From contig JAQVOV010000004.1 of assembly GCA_028702395.1 (NCBI GenBank), positions 1 to 39,071 of the forward strand: a stretch of 39,071 nucleotides of DNA. Reading direction: 5' to 3'. The position numbers were made by a program, and so were the translations under genes. Shown here one piece after another: positions 17,797 to 25,602 of the stretch (position 1 is its first letter; each line of letters begins with the position of its first letter). This stretch comes from Candidatus Omnitrophota bacterium. Lineage in GTDB: Bacteria; Omnitrophota; Gorgyraeia; JABMRN01. The notes below the pieces were generated by a model that saw only the letters and a program-made list of their open reading frames with translations, did no database searches and was not told where the DNA came from.

Positions 17797-17909
17797 GTTA
17801 TCTGTTATGTGTTATCTGTGTATGTGTAATGGAACGTCCAAAATATAGTTTTCTAAACTTTTATTAAGAAGCATCCTTCACATATAACAGATTACAGATA
17901 ACACACACT
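17797..17909. repeat. Period-7 hairpin element H8 (GTTATCT type)
   Basis: The left arm is GTTATCT GTTATGT units (17797-17825), the core TGGAACGTCCAAAA (17830-17843), and a degenerate right core ends GCATCCTTCA (to 17880). The right arm is AGATTAC AGATAAC units (to about 17909). The arms pair. The yggU stop (TAG, 17908-17910) is at the arm end. Confidence 0.8.
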
Positions 17910-18135
17910 AACCATTGTAAATCTCAATAACCTTATTTTTCGAGTTATGCCCTGTTTTTATCCGTATCCTATTTTTTTTGATCTCTAAATATTTTGATAA
18001 GATCTCAATAACCGCCTTATTCGCTTGTCCATCTACTGCTGGCTTACAAGTGTAAACCTTATATTCTCCATTGCCTGTTTCAAGAACCTTTTCAACAGAA
18101 GCTCTTGGTTGTACTTTTACAGAGATAGTTCGCAT
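17908..18135 (-). CDS. yggU: DUF167 / YggU family protein
   Basis: A small 75-residue conserved protein of the YggU/DUF167 family, whose molecular function is not established. It shows the family pattern: beta-rich start VKVQPRASVEKV, then EYKVYTCKPAVDGQANKAVIE (the PAVDGQAN stretch is diagnostic) and LSKYLEIKKNRIRIKTGHNSKNK. It starts 7 bp after yggT, the usual pairing in many genomes, next to proC and yggS. The TAG stop is at the edge of repeat H8. Confidence 0.9.
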   Translation of the reverse strand: MRTISVKVQPRASVEKVLETGNGEYKVYTCKPAVDGQANKAVIEILSKYLEIKKNRIRIKTGHNSKNKVIEIYNG

Positions 18136-18142
18136 TTTTTAT

Positions 18143-18439
18143 TTAACTTGTTCTTAGGGCAAGCTGCCAAAGTATCCCTACTATAACATTCCTGAGAAAC
18201 CAAAGGACCAAAAAAGCCACCATAGGTGAAAGATCTATCATTCCTATCCTTAGAGGCAATCTGCGAAAAGGTCTTAATATAGGATCTGTTATCTTATATA
18301 AGATCTGAATTATCTCACTATAGGAATATATTTGAAACCATGATAAAACTATACGTATTATGAGTAAAAAATAAATAATACTGAAAACTTTATCAACTAA
18401 AAAAGCCAAAGCCTTAAAAACTTCACTTAATACGAACAT
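18143..18439 (-). CDS. yggT: YggT family membrane protein
   Basis: A 98-residue inner-membrane protein with two or three hydrophobic segments and the YggT signature: VLSWFQIYS, then ILYKITDPILRPFRRLPLR followed by IDLSPMVAFL. Roles proposed for the family include envelope and division-associated functions, but the biochemical function is unknown. The ATG at 18439 has GGAGG seven bases upstream. It sits between proC and yggU in the conserved yggS-proC-yggT-yggU arrangement. A TTGACA at 18506-18511 with TATTAC 18 bp downstream, inside repeat H9, could be a weak promoter. Confidence 0.92.
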   Translation of the reverse strand: MFVLSEVFKALAFLVDKVFSIIYFLLIIRIVLSWFQIYSYSEIIQILYKITDPILRPFRRLPLRIGMIDLSPMVAFLVLWFLRNVIVGILWQLALRTS

Positions 18440-18460
18440 TGTATCGCCTCCACATATTTA

Positions 18461-18640
18461 GTTACTAGTGACCAGTAACTAGTAATAATTGATTTAAAGA
18501 TAATTTGTCAATAGCACATTTATCTTAAGATCACTTTATTCTAGCCACTAGTTTCTAGTCTCTCTCGTCACAATCTCCTATTAACTCCAAATAAGATCAA
18601 TTTATTCTAGTGACTAGTCACTAATCACTAGTCACTATTT
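18461..18640. repeat. Period-7 hairpin element H9 (ACTAGTG type, class C core)
   Basis: The left arm is GTTACTA GTGACCA units (18461-18488) running into the 18-bp core at 18486-18503 shared with H3. The right half contains two related copies of AAGATCA(C/A)TTTATTCTAG (near 18528 and 18592), complementary to the left core, each followed by CTAGTCA-type heptads. The proC stop (TAG, 18635-18637) is part of the right arm. Confidence 0.8.
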
Positions 18641-19444
18641 ACTAATCTCCTCAGACCTCTTCTTCGCTGCTGTCACTGCTTCAATGATTATTTTTTTAAG
18701 GTCAGATCTATTAAAAACATCTATTGCTGCTTCTGTAGTTCCTCTTTTGGAAGTAACCATTTTTCTAAGCTCCAAGGGATCCATATCAGTATTTTTCAGG
18801 ACCTCTGCACTGCCTTTTAAGGTATTAACAATCAGAAGCAATGCATCCTTTCGTGAAAGACCATTTTTGATACCTGCATCAACAAAAGCTTCTATCATGT
18901 AAAAGAAGTATGCAGGGCCACTTCCTGATAAAGCTGTAATAACATCTTTTTTCTTTTCAATAGTTTCATAGATCTCTCCTACAGCCGAAAATATCTTTTT
19001 TACTATTTTTTTATGCTTTGCTGAAACATAATTATTGTATGCTATTGATGAAACTGATTGTCCGACAAAAGCAGCCATATTCGGCATAACTCGCGCCACA
19101 GATATCCCTTTTATGAAATGTTTTTCTATTTTCTTGGTTGTTATCCCTGCCATAATTGAAATAAGCAGTTTTTTATGATCAATATATGGAGATATCTCTG
19201 ATAGAACAAGTTCACTGTCTTGAGGTTTTATTGCAAAAATAATTACTTGAACTTTTTCCACAAGATCTATTACTGTTTTCAATGCTTTTACTTTATACTT
19301 TTTAGTAACATTCGAGATTTTCTTTTTATCTTTATCACAAACAAAAATATTTTTGGAAGAAACAAGTTTTTTGTCTATCATTCCTTTTAATATAGCTTGC
19401 CCCATATTCCCGCAACCGATAAACCCTATTTTCATGTTCTTCAT
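18635..19444 (-). CDS. proC: Pyrroline-5-carboxylate reductase
   Basis: NAD(P)H-dependent reduction of pyrroline-5-carboxylate to proline, the last step of proline synthesis; proA and proB are upstream in the same direction. An N-terminal Rossmann motif (GFIGCGNMGQAI) and the C-terminal ALSGSGPAYFFYMIEA signature with MDPLELRKMVTSKRGTTEAA are clear. Several ATGs lie close together (19462, 19447, 19444, 19435). AAGGAG directly precedes the middle pair, so 19444 is used (269 residues), with 19435 possible. The stop codon belongs to repeat H9. Confidence 0.95.
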   Translation of the reverse strand: MKNMKIGFIGCGNMGQAILKGMIDKKLVSSKNIFVCDKDKKKISNVTKKYKVKALKTVIDLVEKVQVIIFAIKPQDSELVLSEISPYIDHKKLLISIMAGITTKKIEKHFIKGISVARVMPNMAAFVGQSVSSIAYNNYVSAKHKKIVKKIFSAVGEIYETIEKKKDVITALSGSGPAYFFYMIEAFVDAGIKNGLSRKDALLLIVNTLKGSAEVLKNTDMDPLELRKMVTSKRGTTEAAIDVFNRSDLKKIIIEAVTAAKKRSEEISK

Positions 19445-19465
19445 CATTCTCCTTAAAATCATATT

Positions 19466-19548
19466 GTGTCTGTGTCCGTGTCTGAACGTCCTAAATCAGT
19501 TTTATCTTTAAATCCATGTCTCTGACACAGACACAGACACTGACACAA
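19466..19548. repeat. Period-6 hairpin element H10 (GTGTCT type)
   Basis: Left hexads GTGTCT GTGTCC GTGTCT (19466-19483) run directly into GAACGTCCTAAA (19484-19495). Right hexads GACACA GACACA GACACT occupy 19524-19547. The arms are complementary. The interior TTATCTTTAAATC also matches the reverse complement of the class C core. It fills the yggS-proC gap. Confidence 0.8.
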
Positions 19549-19556
19549 AATTACTA

Positions 19557-20204
19557 TTACCTGAATATCGCACTCCCAACCCGAACCATCGTAGCACCTT
19601 CTTCTATAGCTACTTCATAATCCTGGCTCATTCCCATTGAAAGATGTTCTACTGAAAATTTTTCTTTTAACTGTCGTAACTCTTTAAAAAAAGGTCTAGT
19701 TTGTTCAGGAGAACAAACAGGTGCAATTGTCATAAACCCCTTGATCTCTATATTTTTCAATTTCACAATTTCATCAAATGATCTTGCAAGATCGTCAACT
19801 AAAAACCCATGTTTGGATGCTTCTTTTGCAACATTCACTTCAATAAGTATTTTCTGGACTTTACCTATTTTTTTTGCCTCTTTATCAATTGCATTTGCAA
19901 TTTTTACTGAATCAACCGAATGTATCCATTCTGAAAAACTAACAGCATCTTTGGCCTTGTTAGTCTGTAAATGCCCTATCATATGCCAGCAAATATCATT
20001 TTTAAGCTGTTTCACTTTTTCAAGAGCATCTTTGATCCTGTTTTCACCCAAGTTTATTTGCCCTAGATCCACTATTGTCTTAATTTGATCTACATCAGAA
20101 TATTTTGTAACACAAATAAGCATAATATCTTGCAGGGTCCTGCCTGATCTTATCGCAGAACTTTCAATTTTATGCTTTATTTCATCAAGGTTTTCCTCTA
20201 TCAT
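19557..20204 (-). CDS. yggS: YggS-family pyridoxal-phosphate homeostasis protein
   Basis: Cytoplasmic PLP-binding protein of the alanine-racemase-like TIM-barrel fold that buffers pyridoxal phosphate. Of 215 residues, the PLP lysine is in ICVTKYSD (near residue 34). Other family motifs are LGENRIKDALEK, WHMIGHLQTNKAK, IHSVDSVKIA, MTIAP and the C-terminal LSMGMSQDYEVAIEEGATMVRVGSAIFR (phosphate-binding). The ATG is only a few bases from the predicted transcript start of the promoter at 20215-20243, so the mRNA may be nearly leaderless; there is no Shine-Dalgarno sequence. Confidence 0.94.
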   Translation of the reverse strand: MIEENLDEIKHKIESSAIRSGRTLQDIMLICVTKYSDVDQIKTIVDLGQINLGENRIKDALEKVKQLKNDICWHMIGHLQTNKAKDAVSFSEWIHSVDSVKIANAIDKEAKKIGKVQKILIEVNVAKEASKHGFLVDDLARSFDEIVKLKNIEIKGFMTIAPVCSPEQTRPFFKELRQLKEKFSVEHLSMGMSQDYEVAIEEGATMVRVGSAIFR

Positions 20205-20214
20205 ATGGCGATAT

Positions 20215-20243
20215 AGTTTATATGCATATTATCTCTATGTCAA
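20215..20243 (-). promoter_or_regulatory. Sigma70-type promoter of yggS
   Basis: On the minus strand, TTGACA (20238-20243), a 17-bp spacer, and TAAACT (20215-20220). The predicted transcript start is near 20208, four bases from the yggS ATG at 20204. It lies just after the terminator of the upstream peptide gene. Confidence 0.7.
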
Positions 20244-20264
20244 GAAATATATAGCATAGAAAGC

Positions 20265-20300
20265 TGTCTCAAATAAAAAGCACGAGTTAAACTCGTGCTT
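20265..20300 (-). terminator. Rho-independent terminator after the small peptide gene
   Basis: A perfect 11-bp stem, AAGCACGAGTT (20278-20288) with AACTCGTGCTT (20290-20300), is followed on the minus strand by TTTTATTT. It lies about 200 bp after the peptide stop and before the yggS promoter. The rest of 20205-20498 holds a doubtful 36-codon minus-strand frame (20373-20483) and no other clear signal. Confidence 0.85.
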
Positions 20301-20498
20301 CACATATAAAAAATTTTACACCTCACCGTATCAACAGGAGTTGTTTTTCCTGGATTACTCCGTTTTTCAAATTTATCCTGAATATGCTTTGCTCAATATG
20401 CTATGGGTATCTTCAATATAGCTAATCCATAGGTAACAAGTACCTGAAATGACTCTATTTTCTTCCTCTTCCTTTTCTTTCATTCACTGCTTGTTCTA

Positions 20499-20717
20499 TC
20501 ATGATGGGACACCCTGATATTCTCCCTGTTCATTTTCGATCAGTCCTCCTCCTGCTTTTCCTCCTACTGGACAGCTCATGCTCGTACCTGTTTGTATGCA
20601 CCATCCTATTGGTGAAGTCCAGAAATATCCACCCCCAGCCTTACACACCTGTAGCATAGCTTGCTTACAATCCAGTTCTACCGCTTTTAATTTCGGACTA
20701 ACGTATTTTTTTTTCAT
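20499..20717 (-). CDS. Cys/Gly-rich small peptide, RiPP-precursor-like
   Basis: Not a recognised family by name. The start at ATG 20717 (72 residues) is set by AAGGAA six bases upstream. Residues 1-25 look like a conserved leader (KKKYVSPKLKAVELDCKQAM), basic then amphipathic. Residues 25-58 are rich in Gly, Ser, Thr and Cys, with CKAGGGYFW, GWCIQTG and SCPVGGKAGGG; cysteines are at 17, 25, 40 and 49. The acidic end is GLIENEQGEYQGVPS. It stands alone with its own extended -10 promoter and a strong terminator. A leader plus Cys/Gly core is typical of modified-peptide precursors, but no modification enzyme or exporter is adjacent, so that is inference. It could instead be a small secreted or metal-binding peptide. 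Confidence 0.7.
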   Translation of the reverse strand: MKKKYVSPKLKAVELDCKQAMLQVCKAGGGYFWTSPIGWCIQTGTSMSCPVGGKAGGGLIENEQGEYQGVPS

Positions 20718-20768
20718 ATAAATTTCCTTGATTTTGTTTATCATTAGTCTTGATTACGGTATTTACAT

Positions 20769-20866
20769 GAAGTCATCCTAAGTGAAACCGAAAATACAGT
20801 CTAAATGACTTCTTGTCTATCTGCCATTCGCTCTTCTGGCAATTAGTCTTTTGATATATTATATCA
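20769..20866 (-). promoter_or_regulatory. Promoter and leader of the small peptide gene
   Basis: On the minus strand, TGATATAAT (20858-20866) is an extended -10; no good -35 is seen. The leader of about 130 nt contains an 8-bp inverted repeat, GAAGTCAT (20769-20776) and ATGACTTC (20805-20812), and a short TGCCA/TGGCA hairpin. The leader is longer than neighbouring ones and could carry regulation. Confidence 0.5.
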
Positions 20867-20935
20867 TATACTACACACACCTATACAATATTTTAATAAT
20901 TTTTTTCACAATATAATGTAGAAACTGATAAACGC

Positions 20936-21502
20936 TTAATAAAGCTGTTTTTGTGATATGTAGTTTATTACTGTCTTTGGAACTTGTTTTGATGTGCTTT
21001 TCTTTTTGTGGATCAATTTCCTTACTTCTTTTGATGAAATGTCCATTGGTTTAAAAGAAATGTTTTGAACAAACTCTTCATTTTTCTTCTTATTAGAACA
21101 TGGCCTTTTAAAAGCTACAAAGGTTGCAAGCTTTAAAAGTTTCTTATGATCTTTCCATGTATGAAATCTTTCTTTTTGGTCTGAACCAAATAGAAAGAAC
21201 AGTTCAGTGTTTTTTGGATATCTTTTTTTCAAATGCTTCAAAGTATCTATTGTGTAGGACGTGCCCTTTTTATTTATCTCAAAAAGACAAACTGAAAACT
21301 TTTTATATCCTTTTAAGGCAAGCCGTAACATGGAAACCCTATCCTTTGTAGGAGTTTTACCTTCAATAGCTTTATGTGGTGGTTTATATGCAGGTACAAA
21401 AAGAACTTTATCAAGGCATATTTTTTTCAATGCAGTTTGAGCTATCTTAAGATGTGCTTTATGTACAGGATTAAAGGTTCCGCCAAGTATTCCGATTCTC
21501 AT
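20936..21502 (-). CDS. nadD: Nicotinate-nucleotide adenylyltransferase
   Basis: Adenylates nicotinate mononucleotide in NAD synthesis. The start at ATG 21502 (188 residues) is supported by AAAAGGAG four bases upstream and by the motif position; a longer frame extends into repeat H11 and is unlikely. Nucleotidyltransferase motifs are GILGGTFNPVHKAHL (residues 3-17), FVPAYKPPHK and the C-terminal DISSKEVRKLI (the ISS..IR equivalent). The basic tail is Lys-rich. It follows proA across repeat H11, and nadD commonly sits near obgE and proA/proB. Confidence 0.94.
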   Translation of the reverse strand: MRIGILGGTFNPVHKAHLKIAQTALKKICLDKVLFVPAYKPPHKAIEGKTPTKDRVSMLRLALKGYKKFSVCLFEINKKGTSYTIDTLKHLKKRYPKNTELFFLFGSDQKERFHTWKDHKKLLKLATFVAFKRPCSNKKKNEEFVQNISFKPMDISSKEVRKLIHKKKSTSKQVPKTVINYISQKQLY

Positions 21503-21520
21503 TTTCTCCTTTTGTATGCT

Positions 21521-21695
21521 AAAAAAGTAAAAAGGCAAAAGTAAAAAATCTGTTTTCATTGAGGAGTCTTCTATTAGCATATCGCGAAGCGCAAAGCGCT
21601 AATCGAAAAAACCACTTTTGGAACCTGCAGCTACGATATGCTATTTGCGATATGCGATTTGCTGTTTTCTTTTTCCTTTTACCTTTTTACTTAAA
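21521..21695. repeat. Nested period-7 hairpin element H11
   Basis: Outer arms are AAAGTAA AAAGGCA (21524-21544) and CTTTTACC/TTTTTACTT (21665-21695). A class B core at 21543-21570 has three mismatches to the copies in H4 and H14. Inner arms of another motif are GCATATC GCGAAGC (21577-21604) and CGATATG CTATTTG (21634-21663). GGAAC at 21620-21624 is a core remnant. One element appears inserted in another. Confidence 0.75.
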
Positions 21696-21702
21696 ATGCT
21701 AT

Positions 21703-22962
21703 TTATACTCTAACTTGCCCATTACCGAAAATAACATACTTGTAGGTTGTTAACTCTTCAACGCCCATAGGTCCGCGCGCATGTAATTTATCAGTTGATA
21801 TCCCCATTTCTGCGCCTTTACCAAACTGATTTCCGTCAGTAAACCTTGTTGACGCATTTATATATACACACGCTGAATCAACTTCTTTGATAAATCTCAA
21901 TCCGTTCTCATAGTTATCTGTTACGATAGCATCGGAATGATTGGATCCGTATTTTTTAATATGTTCTATAGCTTGTTCAATATCCTTAACTACCCTGACT
22001 GAAAGAATAAGATCAAGATATTCTTTTGGCCAATCAGATTCTTTGGCAGCAACAACACCTTTTGCAATACGTTTAGTTACTTTATCTCCTCGAATTTCAA
22101 CACCTGCATCCTTTAATAATTTAACTATTCCAGGCAAAAATCGTGCAGCAACATGTTCATGTACCAATAAGGTCTCCATTGCATTACAAACTCCAGGTCT
22201 TTGAACTTTTGCATTGAATACAATGTTATTTGCCATATTAAGATCTGCATCCTCATCTACATATACATGACAAACACCTTTATAATGTTTTATTACAGGA
22301 ACTTTAGCTTTCTTAACAACTTCCTTAATGAGGCTTTCACCCCCTCTTGGGATGATAACATCTATAAGCCCTGTCATTGAAAGAATGATATCTACAGCTT
22401 TTCTATCAGTGTTTGTTAAAAGATATATTGAATCTTTTGGAAGCCCTGCTTTTAACCCGGCATCATTAAGAATATCAAAAATAGCGATGTTTGAATTTAT
22501 TGACTCACTGCCGCCTCGAAGAACTATGGCATTTCCGCTTTTAATACATAAGCCTACACAATCACTCGTTACATTTGGTCTTGCCTCGTATATGATACCT
22601 ACAACACCTATAGGAACTTTCATTTTACCTATAAAAAGACCATTCTCTGTCGTAGAAGATTGCTCGATTATACCAACAGGATCTTTAAGCAAAGCTATTT
22701 CTTTTAGGCATTTAGCCATATCCTTTATTCTTTTTTCATTTAACATAAGTCTGTCAATAATAGCAGGTGTACGGCCTTTTTTCATGGAGAGAGCTACATC
22801 CTTTTTATTAGCTTTAAGTATAAGTACTGTATTTTTGACAAGTGCTTTGGACATTGCCAACAAAATAGTATTTTTAATATGCGTATCTAGCAATACCATT
22901 TTACAAGAAGCATCCTTGACTTTTTTTACAGTCTCATATAATTCTTTTTTCATACTATCCAT
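21703..22962 (-). CDS. proA: Gamma-glutamyl phosphate reductase
   Basis: Reduces gamma-glutamyl phosphate to glutamate-5-semialdehyde in proline synthesis. The start at ATG 22962 (419 residues) has GGAGG five bases upstream; the ATG at 22977 overlaps nothing useful. Aldehyde-dehydrogenase-like motifs are PIGVVGIIYEARPNVT, LRGGSESINSN, IPRGGESLI, the catalytic cysteine in VQRPGVCNAMETLLVH and the C-terminal VYINASTRFTDGNQFGKGAEMGIST. It follows proB across repeat H12 (about 160 bp). It is complete, unlike its partner proB. Confidence 0.97.
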   Translation of the reverse strand: MDSMKKELYETVKKVKDASCKMVLLDTHIKNTILLAMSKALVKNTVLILKANKKDVALSMKKGRTPAIIDRLMLNEKRIKDMAKCLKEIALLKDPVGIIEQSSTTENGLFIGKMKVPIGVVGIIYEARPNVTSDCVGLCIKSGNAIVLRGGSESINSNIAIFDILNDAGLKAGLPKDSIYLLTNTDRKAVDIILSMTGLIDVIIPRGGESLIKEVVKKAKVPVIKHYKGVCHVYVDEDADLNMANNIVFNAKVQRPGVCNAMETLLVHEHVAARFLPGIVKLLKDAGVEIRGDKVTKRIAKGVVAAKESDWPKEYLDLILSVRVVKDIEQAIEHIKKYGSNHSDAIVTDNYENGLRFIKEVDSACVYINASTRFTDGNQFGKGAEMGISTDKLHARGPMGVEELTTYKYVIFGNGQVRV

Positions 22963-22986
22963 ATCTTCCTCCAACATTGCGTCAAT

Positions 22987-23113
22987 GAGTATTGTGTCAT
23001 GGGTAATGTGTCTTTCAACCTTTCATCTTTCTTTTCCGCTGTCCTCTTACACTTTTTATAAAAGTTGTCTAGTCTTCCACAGCAGACTCTTGACACATAG
23101 ACACATGACTCAA
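22987..23113. repeat. Period-7 hairpin element H12 (GTGTCAT type)
   Basis: Left heptads are GAGTATT GTGTCAT (22987-23014). Right heptads are GACTCTT GACACAT (23085-23113, with one 8-bp unit). The arms are complementary. The core is very degenerate, with only TAGTCTTCCAC near 23071 resembling TTTAGGACGTTCCA. It lies between proB and proA. Confidence 0.7.
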
Positions 23114-23122
23114 AAACCCCTA

Positions 23123-24210
23123 TCAAGTCATAACAACCAAATTATCCCTATGGACTACCTCGTCGTGGCCTTTGTATCCCAATACTTTATCAATATCACA
23201 GGTTTTAACTCCTTTTATTTTATTAGTTTCTATAAAAGAATAATTAGTTATACCTCTTGCTATTTCTTGACCGTTCTCAGTTACAATACTTACAATATCC
23301 CCTGCTTTAAAAGTTCCATTTGCATCTTTGATACCTGCTGATAACAAACTTTTATTGTTCTTTGAAATTGCCTGCACTGCTCCTTTATCTAGAATGATCT
23401 TACCTTTAACCTTTGAACCAAAACCGATCCATCTTTTTTTGCTTTGACATTCTTCTGCTGGGCTTCAAAAAAAGTATAGTCTCCTTTTTGTTTATTAATG
23501 ATCTTTAATATTTTACCATCTTTTTTCCCGTTTGCAAAATAGCACTTAATACCTGCTTTTGTTGCAAAATCAGCGGCATCTATCTTTGTTATCATACCAC
23601 CTGTACCGCAATCTGTCTTTTCAGTTTTGATCAGACTTCGTGTTTTTTTATTGATCACGTTGACATTCTCAACTAGCCTCCCACACTCATCCAATAACCC
23701 ATCAACAGCTGTTAAAATGATCAGCATATCCGCGCCAATAAGATCAGCAACAAGAGCTGATAGCCTATCATTATCACCACATTTTATTTCTTCCGTTGAG
23801 ATAGTATCATTTTCGTTAATTATAGGTATAACACGATGTTCAAGCAAAGTATTGATCGTATATTTAATATTCAAATACCTTTGTCTGTTATCAAAATCTT
23901 CCTGAGTAAGAAGGATCTGTCCAGTATGATAATTGTACTTTTTAAAAAATCTATTGTAAATATCCATTAATTGGACTTGTCCAATGGATGCCATTGACTG
24001 CAGCCATGCGATATTTTTAGAACGTTTGGTCATGCCCAAAAGCCCCATACCTGCCCCAATGGCTCCTGATGAAACGATCAGTACATCCATACCCTTTTGA
24101 ACCATTTCAGAGACCTGGCTAACTATAGAGCCAACTACCTTGGTATCTATACTGCCATTATTATCTGTTATGACTTTTGTCCCTATTTTTATGACTATTC
24201 TTTTTTTCAT
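23123..24210 (-). CDS. proB: Glutamate 5-kinase ProB, frame interrupted by a -1 shift at an A7 run
   Basis: Phosphorylates glutamate, the first step of proline synthesis. The start at ATG 24210 has AAGGA seven bases upstream. Frame 1 gives 273 codons: the amino-acid-kinase domain (IVIKIGTKVIT, VSSGAIGAGM, INENDTIS, GDNDRLSALVADLIGADMLI, GTGGMITKIDAADFA) ending at 23389. The C-terminal PUA domain (23123-23377 and its upstream extension) is in the -1 frame. At AAAGCAAAAAAAGATGG (A7 at 23434-23440) one extra A, or a -1 slip, would restore KKRWIGFGSKVKGKIILDKG and run into the PUA domain. A AAA AAA is a classical slippery heptamer, but a homopolymer sequence error or a recent mutation is equally possible. 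Both halves are otherwise intact. Confidence 0.9.
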
Positions 24211-24232
24211 CTTGTTGTCCTTTATAATAAAC

Positions 24233-24362
24233 TTAGCCATTAGCTTTCAGCTGTCAGCTTGTGGAACATCCTAAATTAGGTTAGATAAAAACTTATTCCA
24301 GAACGTTCATTTGCTAAAAAGCTAGTAGCTGATCGCTGAAAGCTAATAACTGATGGCTAAGT
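24233..24362. repeat. Period-7 hairpin element H13 (AGCT type)
   Basis: Left heptads are TTAGCTT TCAGCTG (24233-24260), then GTGGAACATCCTAAA (24261-24275). The right core is CCAGAACGTTCA (24298-24309), then GCTAGTA GCTGATC units (24321-24362). Arms and cores are both complementary, making this one of the clearest copies. It fills the obgE-proB gap, and the obgE stop lies in a GCTAA just beyond it. Confidence 0.85.
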
Positions 24363-24367
24363 ATTCG

Positions 24368-25324
24368 CTAAACAGCCATCTCAAAGATCGCATCCAACAA
24401 CTCTTTTATTCCTTCTTTTGTCACTGATGATATAACAAAGACTTTTTGTCCGAGTTTTTTTTCTATTTTTTTTATTATACTCCTATCTTGAAGAGTATCA
24501 ACCTTATTAAACACAATTATTTTTGGTTTAGAAGAGATTTCATGCCCATATAACTCTAACTCACGATCAATGTTCAAAAGATCCTGATAAGGATCTTTTC
24601 GTTCAACCATACTTATATCAACCATATGCAGAAGCATTTTTGTTCTTTCAATGTGTTTAAGAAAACGATCTCCCAATCCTTTTCCGCTATGAGCCCCATC
24701 AATTAAACCCGGCATATCAGCGAATGTCAAAATACTATCAAAATGTTTAACGATTCCCAATATTGGGACTTTTGTTGTAAAAGGATAACTTGCAGCTTTA
24801 GATTTTGCACGTGAAACTGAGGAAATAAATGTTGATTTACCGGCATTTGGATATCCTATTATACCTATATCAGCAATTAGTTTTAATTCAAGAGAGATCT
24901 CCCTTTCTTCAGGAGTTCCGCCTGGTAAAGCATCTCTTCCTTTTGAGTTGCCTTTCCCGCCTTTTCCGCCTTTTGCAATTATAAGAGTTTGACCATCTTC
25001 TACAAGATCCCTTAAAAAAAGACCTGTCTCAATATCTTTTATAATAGTTCCGCAAGGCACAGGGATAAAAAGATCCTTTCCTGCCTTACCTGTCTTATTA
25101 TTTGAACTTCCGTGAAGTCCGCGCTCTGCTTTAAAGTGTTTATTGTAATGAAAATCTAGAAGGGTGTTCATGTTCTTGGATGCTTGGAGTATGACATTTC
25201 CACCGTCTCCTCCATATCCGCCGTCGGCTTTGCCTCGTTTAACTATCTTACTACAAACAAAGCTGGTGCATCCGTTTCCGCCTGCACCAGCTTTAACAAA
25301 TATTCTGGCCTGATCTATAAACAT
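24368..25324 (-). CDS. obgE: Obg-family GTPase ObgE/CgtA
   Basis: Ribosome-associated GTPase acting in 50S assembly. Of 318 residues, the glycine-rich Obg fold is about 1-155 (AGAGGNGCTSF, GGYGGDGGNVIL, GGKGGKGNS) and the G domain about 156-318: P-loop GYPNAGKST (157-165), switch II DMPGLIDGAHSGKGLG, NKVD (273-276) and SS near 299. The C-terminal OCT domain found in some family members is absent, and the protein ends with the G domain. It directly follows rpmA (14 bp), the classical rplU-rpmA-obgE order. No Shine-Dalgarno sequence is evident. Confidence 0.97.
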   Translation of the reverse strand: MFIDQARIFVKAGAGGNGCTSFVCSKIVKRGKADGGYGGDGGNVILQASKNMNTLLDFHYNKHFKAERGLHGSSNNKTGKAGKDLFIPVPCGTIIKDIETGLFLRDLVEDGQTLIIAKGGKGGKGNSKGRDALPGGTPEEREISLELKLIADIGIIGYPNAGKSTFISSVSRAKSKAASYPFTTKVPILGIVKHFDSILTFADMPGLIDGAHSGKGLGDRFLKHIERTKMLLHMVDISMVERKDPYQDLLNIDRELELYGHEISSKPKIIVFNKVDTLQDRSIIKKIEKKLGQKVFVISSVTKEGIKELLDAIFEMAV

Positions 25325-25338
25325 ATTTTCGCTTTTTT

Positions 25339-25584
25339 TTAAGCTGCTGGTAAGATATTAACAACTTTTTTGTTTGTAAAATCTACTCTGCCTTCAATTA
25401 AAGCAAATAGGGTATCATCCTTACCTATACCAACGTTTAAACCCGGTTTGTACTTAGTTCCACGCTGTCTGATAATAATACTACCTGCAGTAACTAATTG
25501 CCCGCCATATCTTTTGACTCCAAGCCGTTGGGCATTTGAATCTCTACCGTTCTTACTGCTTCCTAATCCTTTTTTATGTGCCAT
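25339..25584 (-). CDS. rpmA: 50S ribosomal protein L27
   Basis: 81-residue L27, a component of the 50S subunit near the peptidyl-transferase centre. It begins MAHKKGLGSSKNGRDSNAQR, the usual mature N-terminus, so it lacks the cleaved extension seen in Firmicutes. QRLGVKRYGGQLVTAGSII and QRGTKYKPGLNVGIGKDDTL follow. GGAG lies eight bases before the ATG. It lies 18 bp after rplU. Confidence 0.98.
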   Translation of the reverse strand: MAHKKGLGSSKNGRDSNAQRLGVKRYGGQLVTAGSIIIRQRGTKYKPGLNVGIGKDDTLFALIEGRVDFTNKKVVNILPAA

Positions 25585-25602
25585 GATCTTTTCTCCGTAT
25601 TA

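Noticed and set aside
20373..20483. 36-codon minus-strand frame (MKEKEEEENRV...) just after the small peptide gene
   Set aside because: It has a single Cys and no convincing ribosome-binding site, and could be chance. It lies on the same transcript as the peptide, so it is worth remembering but not calling.
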